From the NCBI RefSeq assembly GCF_035222275.1, contig NC_085883.1:3720001-3784000 (forward strand): a stretch of DNA of 64,000 bases, given 5' to 3'. The translations under genes and the position numbers were made by a program. The first letter of the stretch is position 1. Each line of letters opens with the position of its first letter. This DNA is from Podospora bellae-mahoneyi (lineage: Eukaryota > Ascomycota > Sordariomycetes > Sordariales > Podosporaceae). The notes below the pieces were generated by a model that was not told the DNA's origin, searched no databases, and saw only the letters and a list, made by a program, of their open reading frames with translations. Positions 23,524 to 34,355 of this stretch are shown one piece after another.

Positions 23524-24592
23524 ATGGCTTCACAAGATGAGCAAGCTCCATTCATCTCCAAAAGCTTTGATTCGGAAGACGACCTGCAATATGTATCACG
23601 GCCAAAACATCCCAAAACCCATCTCATCATATCCATTTTCCAAATTTTGTTTTTTCTGCTCAACATCACCCTTTTCATGACTACCAAGGCATCCAATACA
23701 GACTGCACATCCTGTGGTGCGTTGAATCAGAACGTTTATCACAGCCCTTATTGTGAGTTGCTACCTTTTCTACCCATCCGCGTGAAGAGCCCTTCAGAGA
23801 GCTAACCTGATGGGAAATCTGGAAGCACCTGCACACTCAGCAATACGGTATAAGGTCTCCCAAGACAAGTATGAAGAGGGCCCAAGCCCGTTTTCAGGAG
23901 TGCCTCGCCTCGAGCTGGATGAAGCCTGGTCAAAGTTGCTACGCTGTACGTTGGACGTCCCCACCTTGATTGCTTCCACTGATGTGTGTGTCTAGCCTCG
24001 ATGATTCGATTATCGGCGGACGAAATGAGAAAGATGAACAAAACCTCTGTGACGCTCAAAGATGGATCTGGATATGTTGGATACCTTGAGGCAATTCACA
24101 TGCTACATTGTGTGGTAAGTCGCTTTTCTCGGATTCATGGGCCGTTGGTTGAGGTATCATCATGCTGAAATTCTTAGAAACGAATGCACCAAGCCCAATA
24201 TCCCGAACACTACCCCAAGCTCCAGGCAGACGATGCCTTTTCGACCCATCATTGGGGTAGGTTTCCGTTTCAAGCTGCCCGGAAACATAAACTTATCATA
24301 CTAACTTCGTCGACTCCTGTTTCAAGATCATTGCCTCGAAGTATTGCGTAAGGGAATCATGTGCAACGCCGATACCACAATAAACACGTATTTGTGGCAA
24401 AGGGACTCGCATGGTAAGTTAATGATAAAAGGGAATAGGACAGGACCAAGAAAATGCACCGACTGGGACAAACTGCAAGAGTGGGCGGAAGACAGGACAA
24501 TATATGGGAGTGACAGGGATCGGTTTCTTGAGAGTCTAGTAAGCCCCTCTGAGCACGGAGGGGGTTTAGGGCCCCTTGAACTTGGTACGTAG
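23524..24592 (+). CDS. UstYa-like oxidase (DUF3328), copy 2
   Basis: A second member of the RiPP-cyclising oxidase family, 270 residues from five exons (23524-23752, 23826-23945, 23996-24114, 24178-24256, 24327-24592), all in phase. It has one transmembrane helix (LIISIFQILFFLLNITLFM), the YSPA motif, the PSPF...P..ELDEAW region, HMLHC at the end of exon 3 and DHCLEVLRKGIMC at the start of exon 5, followed by CTDW. The two copies are clearly different in sequence and intron number, so they are old paralogues rather than a recent duplication. Characterised dikaritin pathways often need two such proteins together. It has the same strand and direction as copy 1. Confidence 0.93.
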
Positions 24593-25366
24593 CTGCATAT
24601 CTGTCTGTTATTTTGAGGGGTTTAGGCTTCAATTCACGCCATCCGGCAATTCGTACCCAGCTCTTTCACCAGGAAGCATAGAATGCTACCTTCATATCAA
24701 ATACCGGTTTTACCTGCGTTTGCCAGTCGGAGGAGCACCCGTCCGCAGTCAAGCGGCGCAGACACGGGACCGAGTGTGCTGAACCTGCGACGACAGGAAT
24801 CCTTCCAATTCATGATATTGTCCAATGGACGTGACACAAAAGACGTTTTGACGAGATTCTTACCTAAACAGTAAGGTGCCACGGCTCCTTTCACGGCTCT
24901 TTCGCATGAATCCTAGTTCATGAACCTGCAGCGGCATATTGAAAGGATTCTGGAGCCACACCCAACCGGCCCGTTCCTCTTCTTTAGGGTCGGCTCGTTG
25001 GGTCATATTTCCGAGTTTACTGGCATACTGTGTTACACGATTCCCTTGGACGGTTGTTCATGGTCCTCGCGATTATGCGCTGCTGGGGGAGAGCGAGGCA
25101 TGATATTGATAAGCGGGTCGACTTCCCCGAAGGGAATGGATCTGCAACTTTCGCCATAGGGCTGTACGGGCACGGCGTAGAAATGTGTTGAGTGAGAGCC
25201 AGCTTGCTGGTCATTGTCAGTGCTGGCTGAGCAGGCAGTACCTTAGCTACCTGCCGCCCCCGAGAATCGCTGTTTGTCTTCTCCATGATTTTCATCAGGT
25301 CATCTTGCCTTTCATGCTTTCCTTCAACTCTGGTAGTTGTTATACCATCTTACCACTTTCCTAGCC
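24593..25366. other. Intergenic region
   Basis: Nothing recognisable. It separates the UstYa-like genes from the rhodopsin-domain membrane protein. Confidence 0.5.
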
Positions 25367-26828
25367 ATGGCCACCTATGTCACTGAGCAGAGTACAACTG
25401 CGATTGGGGTTCTTTTCCCCACGTTAGCGATAATATTGCTAGGTATTCGTACCTATGGGCTTTTTCGGCATTACTCTCGACGTGATATCGGTATCGATGA
25501 TGTCCTGATTGTACCGGCGGCGGTATGTTGTGACCCTTTGGAGACTTCTATAGACTTGTGATAAGCTAAACGACAGCTCCCATAGTTTCTCACGGTTACA
25601 TCTGGCGTTGCGATGGCGATAGGGGCACAAATGCACATCATCGGTGGCCATTCCCTTGACGGCTCATGGGGGCCTGAAGATAACGTCAAGCTTGGAAAGG
25701 TCGGTTCGCTACAGCTCGACCATAGCATCACCGCGCGGAAAGGCTGACTAGGTTCAAGTTCGAGTACGCCTTCTGGATGGGCCATATCCTCGCCATCGGC
25801 TTCATCAAACTCACCCTGCTCTTCTTCTTCCGGGGTTTGTTTAAGGGTACCTACCGAGACGAACTTTCATGCCGGACCCAAGATCGTTGACTAACGCAAA
25901 TTTGCACAGGCAGGGCCGAACGAACAGCATTCGACTACTCAAACTGGACACTCATTGCCCTTGTAATACTCTGGACAGTCTTGTTTCTCTTTCTCGAGAT
26001 ATTTGCCTGCGGGCTAAGGCCAGAGTCCGGATGGGAAAGCTTCGAGTCTTTGAGAACCAAGTGCATGGACACCTTCGGCATGCTAACCGGTTGTTCCGTC
26101 TTTAGCTGGGTGCTGGACCTGGCTATCTTTATCGAGCCGTTGATCATGGTACGGCTTTGCCCCAACCTTTCCAACCCATGTTGATGCGGAGAACTGACAA
26201 GGTCCAGATCCGGACGCTGAACATGAGTCTAAAGCGGAAAGTGCAGGCGTCGATTGTTTTTCTTTTCAGTGGCTTGTACATGACCCCCTACCCACCAACA
26301 TTTACTCAGTGAATCCTAACCAAATTCTAGTGCCGTGATTGCTGGACTCTTGCGGATGATTCCCTGGATTCAGATCTACATGCAAGATGTCAGGAATCCC
26401 ACCATCAGAATCCTTGCTGACGATTTGCCGGTGACTGATCAAGAAGGTGAGTCCCTCCCTACCTCCTAAACATCTGGGAGACTACCTGACCTAAATCTGT
26501 GCAAAAAGGGGTCGTATCAATTGTTCTGTTCTGGACATACATGGAAATTGGCGTCGGATTCATTGTCTCCTGCGTACCTCGAAGCGCTTGGATCTGGGAC
26601 AAGCTCCCATCTCTCACGCCCTTGCTATCCAAGATGTCGCGATCTTTTACTTCAGTCGCATCCCACTCATCGACTACCAAGACAGGCACGGCTGACCATG
26701 ATAGCGAACGGAAAGTTCAAGGGATGCATTCCGAGCTTCACTCACAGAGATCACTCGTCAATATGAAGAGCACTTCAATCGGTAGCCGGAGATCATCCGA
26801 GAACCTTGAATTGGGAATCATGCCATAG
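25367..26828 (+). CDS. Rhodopsin-domain (PTH11-like) integral membrane protein
   Basis: A fungal seven-helix membrane protein of the large rhodopsin-domain/PTH11-related group; function unknown, with receptor-like roles proposed for some members. Seven exons (25367-25522, 25586-25699, 25759-25846, 25910-26148, 26208-26275, 26331-26446, 26509-26828) join in phase to give 366 residues. Family features are the first helix GVLFPTLAIILLGIRTYG, the following RRDIGIDDVL, the FACGLRPESGW loop with a later cysteine, and R.IPWI. The C-terminal 70 residues are Ser-rich and cytosolic. It lies beside the candidate RiPP cluster in the same orientation, but such genes are common and its membership is uncertain. 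Confidence 0.85.
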
Positions 26829-27446
26829 GGAACATAGCGCGATGCTGATGGCGTTACCCAACTCATGTTTTGGAATTGCCAGTCTGGGGTTCAAGGGTTC
26901 AGGGGTTCAGGGGTACTTGACTTGATGTAAGCAAACACCCCAAAAGGCTTGGGGCCATGCCAAAGTTATCGCAATTTACAACATGCCCAATCTGCTGCAA
27001 GGCCACTATGACTCCAGTATGTTATTGGCCCAAGAAATGCAAATTTCCAGGAAACGTGGTGGCTTGCAAATCCCGATGCTCATCCTTTAGGCTGAACGTC
27101 GGACCCGGCGCCCAATGACACCATGCCGCGGCACCTAAGCCATACAGCATGCAGGGTCAGCAGGGCGTGAGCCTCGTATAAAAGCACTATCAGTCCCAAA
27201 TATCCTCAATAACGGCAAATGGGATCTGCTATTGTGGGGGAATTCCCATCTGCCCACTCTCGAGTTTGCCCATCATGCTCGGCACACTTTCTGTCCCGCG
27301 AGAATCTGGCCCCCTCAAGCCGGGCTAGATTGTACGAACTCCAAAATGTACATTATGCTGCTAGCACCGTGGCCAGAAACCAACCTTTCAGACGGTGGTT
27401 CTTTGGAGGCCTTTTGCAAGTTTCCCAGCATTGCAACTTCGACGCC
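26829..27446. other. Intergenic region with aspartic protease promoter
   Basis: No gene is supported. TATAAAA at 27177-27183 is a likely core promoter for the protease that starts at 27447. An in-frame upstream Met at 27219 exists, but it would bury the signal peptide inside the protein. Confidence 0.5.
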
Positions 27447-28933
27447 ATGAAATCCTCTCTTCTCGCATTCCTCGCAGTGGGGGTCGCGCAATCGGCCGGC
27501 CAGCTGCTCCACGCTACTCGACATGGACTTGTACCAGATACTGTCACGTCCAATGTCATCCCCATGCGCAAGCACATTGTGCCTTCTTCCGAACACCGCT
27601 CCAGTGTCGTGAAACCCGTCTACCGCAGGACAGCAGACGTGAACCACCCGGCCAACTTGACCAACGTGCACGATGTCTATTACATCGTCGATATCGTTGT
27701 TGGGAACCAGACTCTCGCTGTCAGTGTTGACACAGGATCAAGCGACACATGGTTTGTGTCGGACTATTTTGAGTGCGTCAGGTTCTGGTGGCAGGGTCCA
27801 GAATATGTATGTATACTCCCTAGTTTGCCAAGTAGTGGCTTGTAGGTATTGGCCGTACAGCTAATCTTTGTTGTTTACTTGCAGAAACCAAACTGTGGAC
27901 TAGCAGACGGCTTTACGGGCAACCTGTCAGGCGGAGTCCTGGACAACCCACCATTTGTCCGATCCTACATGGATACCACGTTTGTGTCGGGCTATTACGG
28001 GTTCGAAGATGTCACTGTTGGATCAATCACAGCCAAAAACCAACGCGTTGGAGTCGTCAATTACACGTTTTGGGCGGGCGATGGCCTTACCTCGGGTCTT
28101 TTGGGGCTGGGGTATCCCTTCATGACGAGCCTGGACGGGGCAGAGCAAAACCAGGCACCATATGACCCCGTTTTCACGACCATGTGGAAGAACAAGCTGA
28201 TTGATCCTCTGTTCAGCATTGCGCTCTCCAGGGAGAGTGGGGACCAGGGCGAGCCGGATGGGGAGGTCAGGACGCCAGAAGGGTCCTACTTGGCACTAGG
28301 TGGTCTGCCGCCCGTGGAGGTGGATGAGGAGAGCTGGGCGAGGACAAAGATTCACGGTGTTGACGCTATCCCCGAGTGGATGTTTGAGCAATCAGACCTG
28401 GGTTTATATATTATTAAGCCCGACTCGTGGGTGTACGGACGCGAATCGGAGAATGCCACGCCGGCTGAGGCAGATCAGGGCGCTGTCACGACACATGGGC
28501 TGACGACAAACACTACCCAGTTTCCCGTTCTGATTGACGTGGGGGCTACACTCAGCTTGCTTCCTAAGGGTGAGTCTGCGTATTGTAAAAACAAGACAAG
28601 CTAACTGACAAGTTTATAGGTCTGGTTCAGAAGCTGTACGCGGCGTTTGATCCTCCCGCCAAATACCTGAGCACCAACGGCCTGTTCTTTGCCCTGTGCA
28701 ATGCCACCATCCCCAAATTCGGTGTCAACATTGGCGAAAACACTTTCTACTTTGCGCCTGAGGACCTGCTGCGTCAGACGGCTCGTGATCCATCTGGGGA
28801 ATATTGTCGAATTGGGGTCACGGACGTGAATGGGGGCCCCTATGTCTTGGGCGTGTCATTCTTGTCGAGCGTGGTCGCCGTTTTTGACATTGAAAATACC
28901 GAGATGAGGTTTGCTTCAAGGACAAAGTATTGA
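27447..28933 (+). CDS. Secreted pepsin-type aspartic protease
   Basis: An A1-family endopeptidase acting in the secretory pathway or outside the cell. Three exons (27447-27806, 27885-28569, 28620-28933) give 452 residues. The signal peptide begins MKSSLLAFLAVGVAQSAG and is followed by a basic propeptide-like region. The first catalytic motif is intact (SVDTGSSDTWF). The second is LIDVGATLS, keeping the aspartate but with Val-Gly-Ala instead of the usual Thr/Ser-Gly-Thr/Ser. Several N-glycosylation sequons are present. It lies 2.9 kb from the UstYa-like genes and could process a secreted peptide, but general nutritional proteolysis is equally likely. Confidence 0.92.
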
Positions 28934-28999
28934 GCAAGTAGAAGTGCAGATTTGTTTCTAAGTAGTTGTAAACCTCCGCAGCCTTCCTGGCTGTCACTG

Positions 29000-29710
29000 T
29001 TATTCTTTCCTCTTTACTTGATAATCTGCGTCCGGATGAACAGTTGGTTCCACAAGGTCCTTCCTGATTTCTCTCTTCCGTCTCCAGTCCACGGCCTGGC
29101 CAACAAACTTTTGATCTCTCTCATCCATCTTCTTCTCCAAATCGGGCACCTGGTCGAAAGAGGTTATACTTGTCATCAGCTGCGGTGCCCCCATGGGCAA
29201 CCTGTCCCCTCTGTCAACCTGCCAAAGATGATAGACCTTGCCATAAAGCTCGATTACTTCCTTCATCTCTTCGGTCTCAGCCTTTTCCCAGGCGGCTGTA
29301 GGAACGGCGGAGTTGGGCTGTGGCATGACAAGCATGCCAGACTTGACTTCAAAGACGTGCGAGTGCCAAAGTCGGCGCTCCTCCTGCGGTAGGGTTTCGT
29401 ATAAATGAGGCTTGATCATGTACTCGACTCCAATGAGACGGGCGCCTGGATCGGGTGAGTCGTAGAGCAGACACTGGCGAACATCCTCTGTTAGGTGACC
29501 GCAGTAGTGGTTTGCCTCTACTACCCGTGTTGGGTCAGAGGCATAGACGTGGAAAGCGTTGAGGTGGGCGCAGATGTTCTTGGTGGGAGTGAAATCTTGG
29601 GTCAGGGCGGCGCCGGTTTCGAGGATGGTGGACTTGGTGCTTCTCTCCTGGCCAGGAACATGATGGCATTCCTTGGCAGAGCGATCTTTGGTGTGGAAAA
29701 GAGCTGACAT
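29000..29710 (-). CDS. DUF1264 / oil-body-associated-type protein
   Basis: Single-exon gene of 236 residues. It carries the family's conserved stretches: [73 protein letters not shown] and MGAPQLM. Plant members associate with oil bodies; the fungal role is unknown. The start is placed at the Met at 29710, 17 codons inside a longer open frame, because the upstream residues are not family-like. It is convergent with the aspartic protease, with only 66 bp between stop codons. Confidence 0.9.
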   Translation of the reverse strand: MSALFHTKDRSAKECHHVPGQERSTKSTILETGAALTQDFTPTKNICAHLNAFHVYASDPTRVVEANHYCGHLTEDVRQCLLYDSPDPGARLIGVEYMIKPHLYETLPQEERRLWHSHVFEVKSGMLVMPQPNSAVPTAAWEKAETEEMKEVIELYGKVYHLWQVDRGDRLPMGAPQLMTSITSFDQVPDLEKKMDERDQKFVGQAVDWRRKREIRKDLVEPTVHPDADYQVKRKE

Positions 29711-30573
29711 TGAGATGGTGAATCTGTATGTTTTCTTTTGGTGTATCTTTTGAAGTATCACGATGTTCGTGGGCAGAAAAAGGTTGGACGAACCTGTAGG
29801 AGAAGAGATGGTCCAATCAGATGCGGTGACGTCACCGTGATGCCAACACTCTTAGTGAAGCCTCAGCTCTTGTGTTTTGCGGAGTACACTACCTATTTTC
29901 CGCTATTTCCTTGTGGCCAACAGACAGCTTGCCCGTGGGGCAAAAAGCGGAGGGTCACCCCGACCACCACCCGGCAGAGCAAACTTGGGAAGATATCTTC
30001 TCAGAACAGCCACTGACAATAGCGGGAGCATCGAATCTCTTCTCTCCCTTTGCACCGCCATTGCGCACGCGACACGACAGCAGTGGAGAGACGCGGCACA
30101 GCCACCAGCTCGCCAATGGAAGCCGCAGCAGCTCGCGAATGCATGCGGGCTTCAAACAGCTTTGCAGCAAGAAGCCACAGTTCGAAGCACAGCGACTGGC
30201 GGCTGCGTCGTCAGGCTCTCTGGGAGCGGCGCAGCGTTGAAAGCTTGGCGTGTCCATCGTCGCACTAGCCCATTCTCCCAGCCACGACCGCTCCCATTGG
30301 CTGCCTTGCTCTGAACCCAGGGCGGCCCATTGCATCGAGGCCTGTCCCATCGCGGACGGCAGGTCGGCGCTTCAGTTCGTTCTCTGCACAACTGTTTTTC
30401 AATCCACGCCATCAACTTCTTCTTCGACATCCACCCTGCCATGTCTTGACACCTCCCTCTCCACAAGTCGAACCCGGCCCCCGACGATTGCTTCCCATCT
30501 CGGGGCACGTGCTGCTGACGAGATCCCTTTCCTCCCCGAACCCCCCGGGCCTCATCGCCACGAGACCGCCAGC
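29711..30573. other. Divergent intergenic region
   Basis: Carries the promoters of the DUF1264 gene and the modin-like gene. The latter's frame stays open far upstream of its chosen start, but that segment is low-complexity Ser/Thr/Pro and looks like leader sequence. No separate gene is supported. Confidence 0.5.
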
Positions 30574-32689
30574 ATGGATCCCAACAATGACTTCCCCAAC
30601 AGCACCGTGTTTGTCAAGGTCGACGACGACCAGGAGATGAAGGTCAACATGACGGCCCTCATATTTGCAATTGTTGCCCTGATTGGCACCTTTGCACAGG
30701 TACTTCAACAATACATCGCCTCGGCCGCTGGCTACTCCAACTGCGGCGAGAGCGTCATGGGCGAATGGCACAAGAGCAAAAAGCGAGCGTTCCGAGCGAC
30801 CGAGCTGCGATTCGAGGTTCAGTTTGAGACGCCTGTTATCTTCATCTGCCCGCCGACCAACACCAAAGGTCCCATCCCGGCGAAGCCCATCTACTTTGTC
30901 GACGGCTCTGACCAGAGCTTGAAGGATACACGCGCCTTGCTACCCAAGGATGAGAAGTCGCGGGAGGAGAGGCTTGCGTCGAGCAAGGTGCACACGGCAG
31001 ACAACGAAAGAGCGACCTGGGTGAACTTGCTTTCCCAGCTTCAGTCTATGGAGCGGGAGAGCCAAGAATGGCAGAAGGACTTTTACGGCCAGAACCCGCC
31101 TCTGAACCCCAGATCCCACATCGGATTTAGAGATCACACCCTTGCCATCGCCATGCAGGTCAAGAAGCGCAGCTGGGACAACATGCCGACCGACATCAAG
31201 AAGCCGTATGCCACGACGGCCATTTGCCATTTGCTTGAGCTTGCCGCCATCATGGGCATCTACTGGCAAGAGTTTGACCGATCACGTGACAGGTACCGCG
31301 CCGAAGGAAACGGATACATGCTTACGGGAACCAACGTCAACGACCTTGGCCTCGTCTTCACCTTTCAGATCTGTGGCAAGAGCCGGTTTAAAGAGAACCG
31401 TGTGATCCCGGTCGATGAGGTGAAAGACTTGTGTTGCGGCTTCGTGCCCACCCTCTTCCAGAAGAGCGACAAGGACAAGCGCAGGGTCGAGTTTCCAAAT
31501 GAGGATGCCAAAGACCTGAGTGTCTTGCAGTTTGGGAGCATGAACGAGATTGCAGAGACCATGGTGCTTATTGACTGCAATACCAACACGGCCAACTATT
31601 TCCGATCCAAGAACACCACTGCCCGGCACAGCCATCTCTTTCCCGGTAGGTCACGTCTGCCGTCCAGAAGACGAGGTTTCCTGCTAACACAATGCAGTGC
31701 CATTTGAGTTGCTTGGTATGCTTGGCAAAACACTGCATATCCGCAACAGCGCCTACCGCATGCTGCCGAACCCGACGCCGTATCATTGGGACAAGAACTT
31801 CTTCAACCTCCGCAGGTTGATCAAAGAGTACAAGAAGAAGATTGACGATACAGACTCGGAAATCGCACCGACTCCGCGAATTCAAGACCTCAAGGCGGAT
31901 GTCGCCGAGCTGGTTTTCGACTTGAACCTCGACAAGAAGTCGGCAACTCCAGGCTACTCGCTACCGCTGCTCAACAACCTACACGGGGTGCTTGACAGGT
32001 GTGACGTTTATCTCAAGGAAGTAGCCGATATGGATCTGGTGCGTATGGTGGTCCGGGAGCACTTCCAAAGGATTCTTAAGATGATCAACGACCCACAAGA
32101 CAAGCCCGGGGCCAACACCAAGGACGACGGCAAGCACGCCACCGGGGAAGAGCGCCAGCGGGCAGAACGCTTCTCGGAACTCAGCGCAGCAAGTCCAGAG
32201 GTCCGCCAGGAGGCTTTCATGGAACTGTACTTTTACAGCGTGCTCCCCGAAGTTAGATACCGCGCTGTCACGTCGTATAAGCGACAGCAAACCACTGGAT
32301 ACGCACCCTCGATCCGTTCACGCTCCGGTTCGCTCGAGACACTGCCAGACATGAAGTCCTTTTCCGAGCCAGTCACCCCTACCGTTGTCTCAACGCCCAA
32401 CAGGCCACTCTCGCCGGCTCTTGCGCCGCCAGTCCCGTCCCCAGGCCCCCCCCCGCCCGTACTGGAAAAGCATCGAAGCACCCAATCAGTGCCACTTTTG
32501 CGAGTCTCGACACCCACTCCTCCCACTGTGGACAAGACGACAAGCCTGGACACAGATGCCACAGATATCTGGTGTACCCTCGTGCTGCGTATGCTCTGTT
32601 GGCTGCTGCTGCATGACTTCAACAAGAAGGATGTGCAGATACCCAAGAGCGAGCTGCTGGGAAACCGGTTGCCTGTGTACATCGCCTAG
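30574..32689 (+). CDS. Large membrane-associated protein, resembles fungal 'modin'-type proteins
   Basis: 687 residues from two exons (30574-31645 and 31698-32689). A single N-terminal hydrophobic helix (MTALIFAIVALIGTFAQVLQ) precedes the conserved CGESVMGEWHKSKKR and a long globular region with FIGxR-like and HLLELAAIMGIYW stretches. A Pro/Ser-rich linker (about residues 590-640) leads to a conserved C-terminal segment, WCTLVLRMLCWLLLHDF. This pattern recalls fungal proteins annotated as modin in Podospora-type genomes, but I recognise it only by general resemblance. No enzymatic motif is seen. The start was chosen at MDPNNDF, just before the membrane helix. Confidence 0.85.
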
Positions 32690-34355
32690 TTGGCATGTAA
32701 CAGTGCATTTTTTACGTTTTACTACATGATCTCTCTCGCTCTTTTTTTCCTCAAAACACTAACGTCATAGTTATTTTGGCGCTTACACGGGCATTTTCGG
32801 AGCATGGTATCCGGGGCTATAAAATGGACTCATGACGACACTTACGACTTGGTTCTTGCAGTAGAATATCCTGATTTCTTGTTCTTGATTTTTTGGCTTG
32901 TATATAGAATCAGCGAGCGAGCAAGCGAGCGTGTCTTTTATCACTTCTGGAAATAGGACGATTCGCGATTTGTTTTGCTTCCTAGGTGTGTGGGTGCGTC
33001 GATGCGCGTTTTGGTTAGCACAGCGATCCACGACAGAGGGCTGACAGGCTCCACGCAGTCGCCCATTCTTCTGCAGAGGTCGTCATGACCTGCATTGGCT
33101 GACCATCCAAACATCTCCCAAGGACAGCAAAGGCGGAGCTGGTTCGCCACTACCGACTGCTGCGCTGGCGGCATAACTGCACAGAAGGACGGGGAAGTTG
33201 GATTGGAAGAGAGATTGGCGGCCCAAATCAACCCAATCGTTACCCGAACATCATCTTCACATCGATATCCTCGCCGGCCGGACCAAGAGCATGCGACTGC
33301 GCCAACCCGGTACGGCAAAGACTTAATGTCGGCACACACGAGATAAAGCCTGAAGTGGGTCCTGCCAAGGCCCGGTTGCGTTACCTTTTTGATGGATCTG
33401 ATGAACTGGCAAAATCGTACCCCACTCTCGATGCTTTCCTTGGGTGTTTGGAACGGGTCTAGCAGTCGGCAGCTGGTCCCGCCTTTGTAAGGAAAGTCAG
33501 AGCAAGCGAGTTCATCGTCAGCTTTTCGAGGCGGAGGGGGAAGAGGGGCCCCCTCGAGGGAAAAAGGAGAAGTTGATGCTGGCCAGCCACACCCACCCAG
33601 CCCCCCCGTCAGCGCCTGGGGGCCGGGAGTTGGCGGGGTCCCGGGTCGGTCGGTCAAAGTGGCGGAGGGATCCAATGGCGAGCGGTGTCAGACCGCCTGC
33701 CAGTCGCTGGGACTGACTGCGGGGGCATTCCCCCGCTTCGCCTTGACCGGGGCGGGAGGTGCAGCGGTGAACCAAGCAGCAGCAGCAGCAGGAAATCGAA
33801 GAGGTGGAAGCTCGTACAAGCACAAAGGCCCGCGGAAGCATCCGCCCCATTCTCATCACAGTGCTCAGCAAGGACATAGTGCTGCCCGATGCGATGTGCC
33901 AGCTGTTCCCACTGGGCCTGTCGGTCCAATCACCTCGCCAGCCCCAGCTCACTGCGATCCAATGCAACCAGGAATGTTTGCTGGCGCCGTCGCTCGCCCT
34001 CTCCTGAGTGGTCTGGCGGTGGACTTGGAAGCTGGAGGGCTGGAATGAAACATTTTCCACCCCCCATTTTCCCGGGACTGCTTGACGTCTCCTGCTAATG
34101 CGTTGGACCGAATGATATTGGCTCGAGCGAACCAATATCTGCTTCTCTGCATTCTTGTTTCCTCTGCTTTTTCTTCCTCCCACAAACTTTCACTCACTCT
34201 CTGCTCTGCCCCTCTGCGTTGACCACAGAAAGCACCCCAGCCCCCAAAGTAGAGCACTTGCTGGATCAAGGCGCTTACGACAGTACATACCCTCGCTCAC
34301 CAACACCCACCCAAAGTCTCGACCGACGTACCCATAGGTACACAAACAAGATAAA
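32690..34355. other. Intergenic region
   Basis: About 1.7 kb. Several open frames of 100-244 codons occur on both strands but overlap each other and lack motifs or introns. The last few hundred bases form the leader of the gene at 34356. Confidence 0.5.

Noticed and set aside
30250-30573. N-terminal extension of the modin-like protein
   Set aside because: The frame is open, but the residues are low-complexity leader-like, and the membrane helix follows naturally from the Met at 30574.
32941-34183. Several 220-244-codon open frames between the modin-like gene and the SR/RE-rich gene
   Set aside because: They overlap one another on the same strand in different frames, with no domain, signal peptide or splice pattern.
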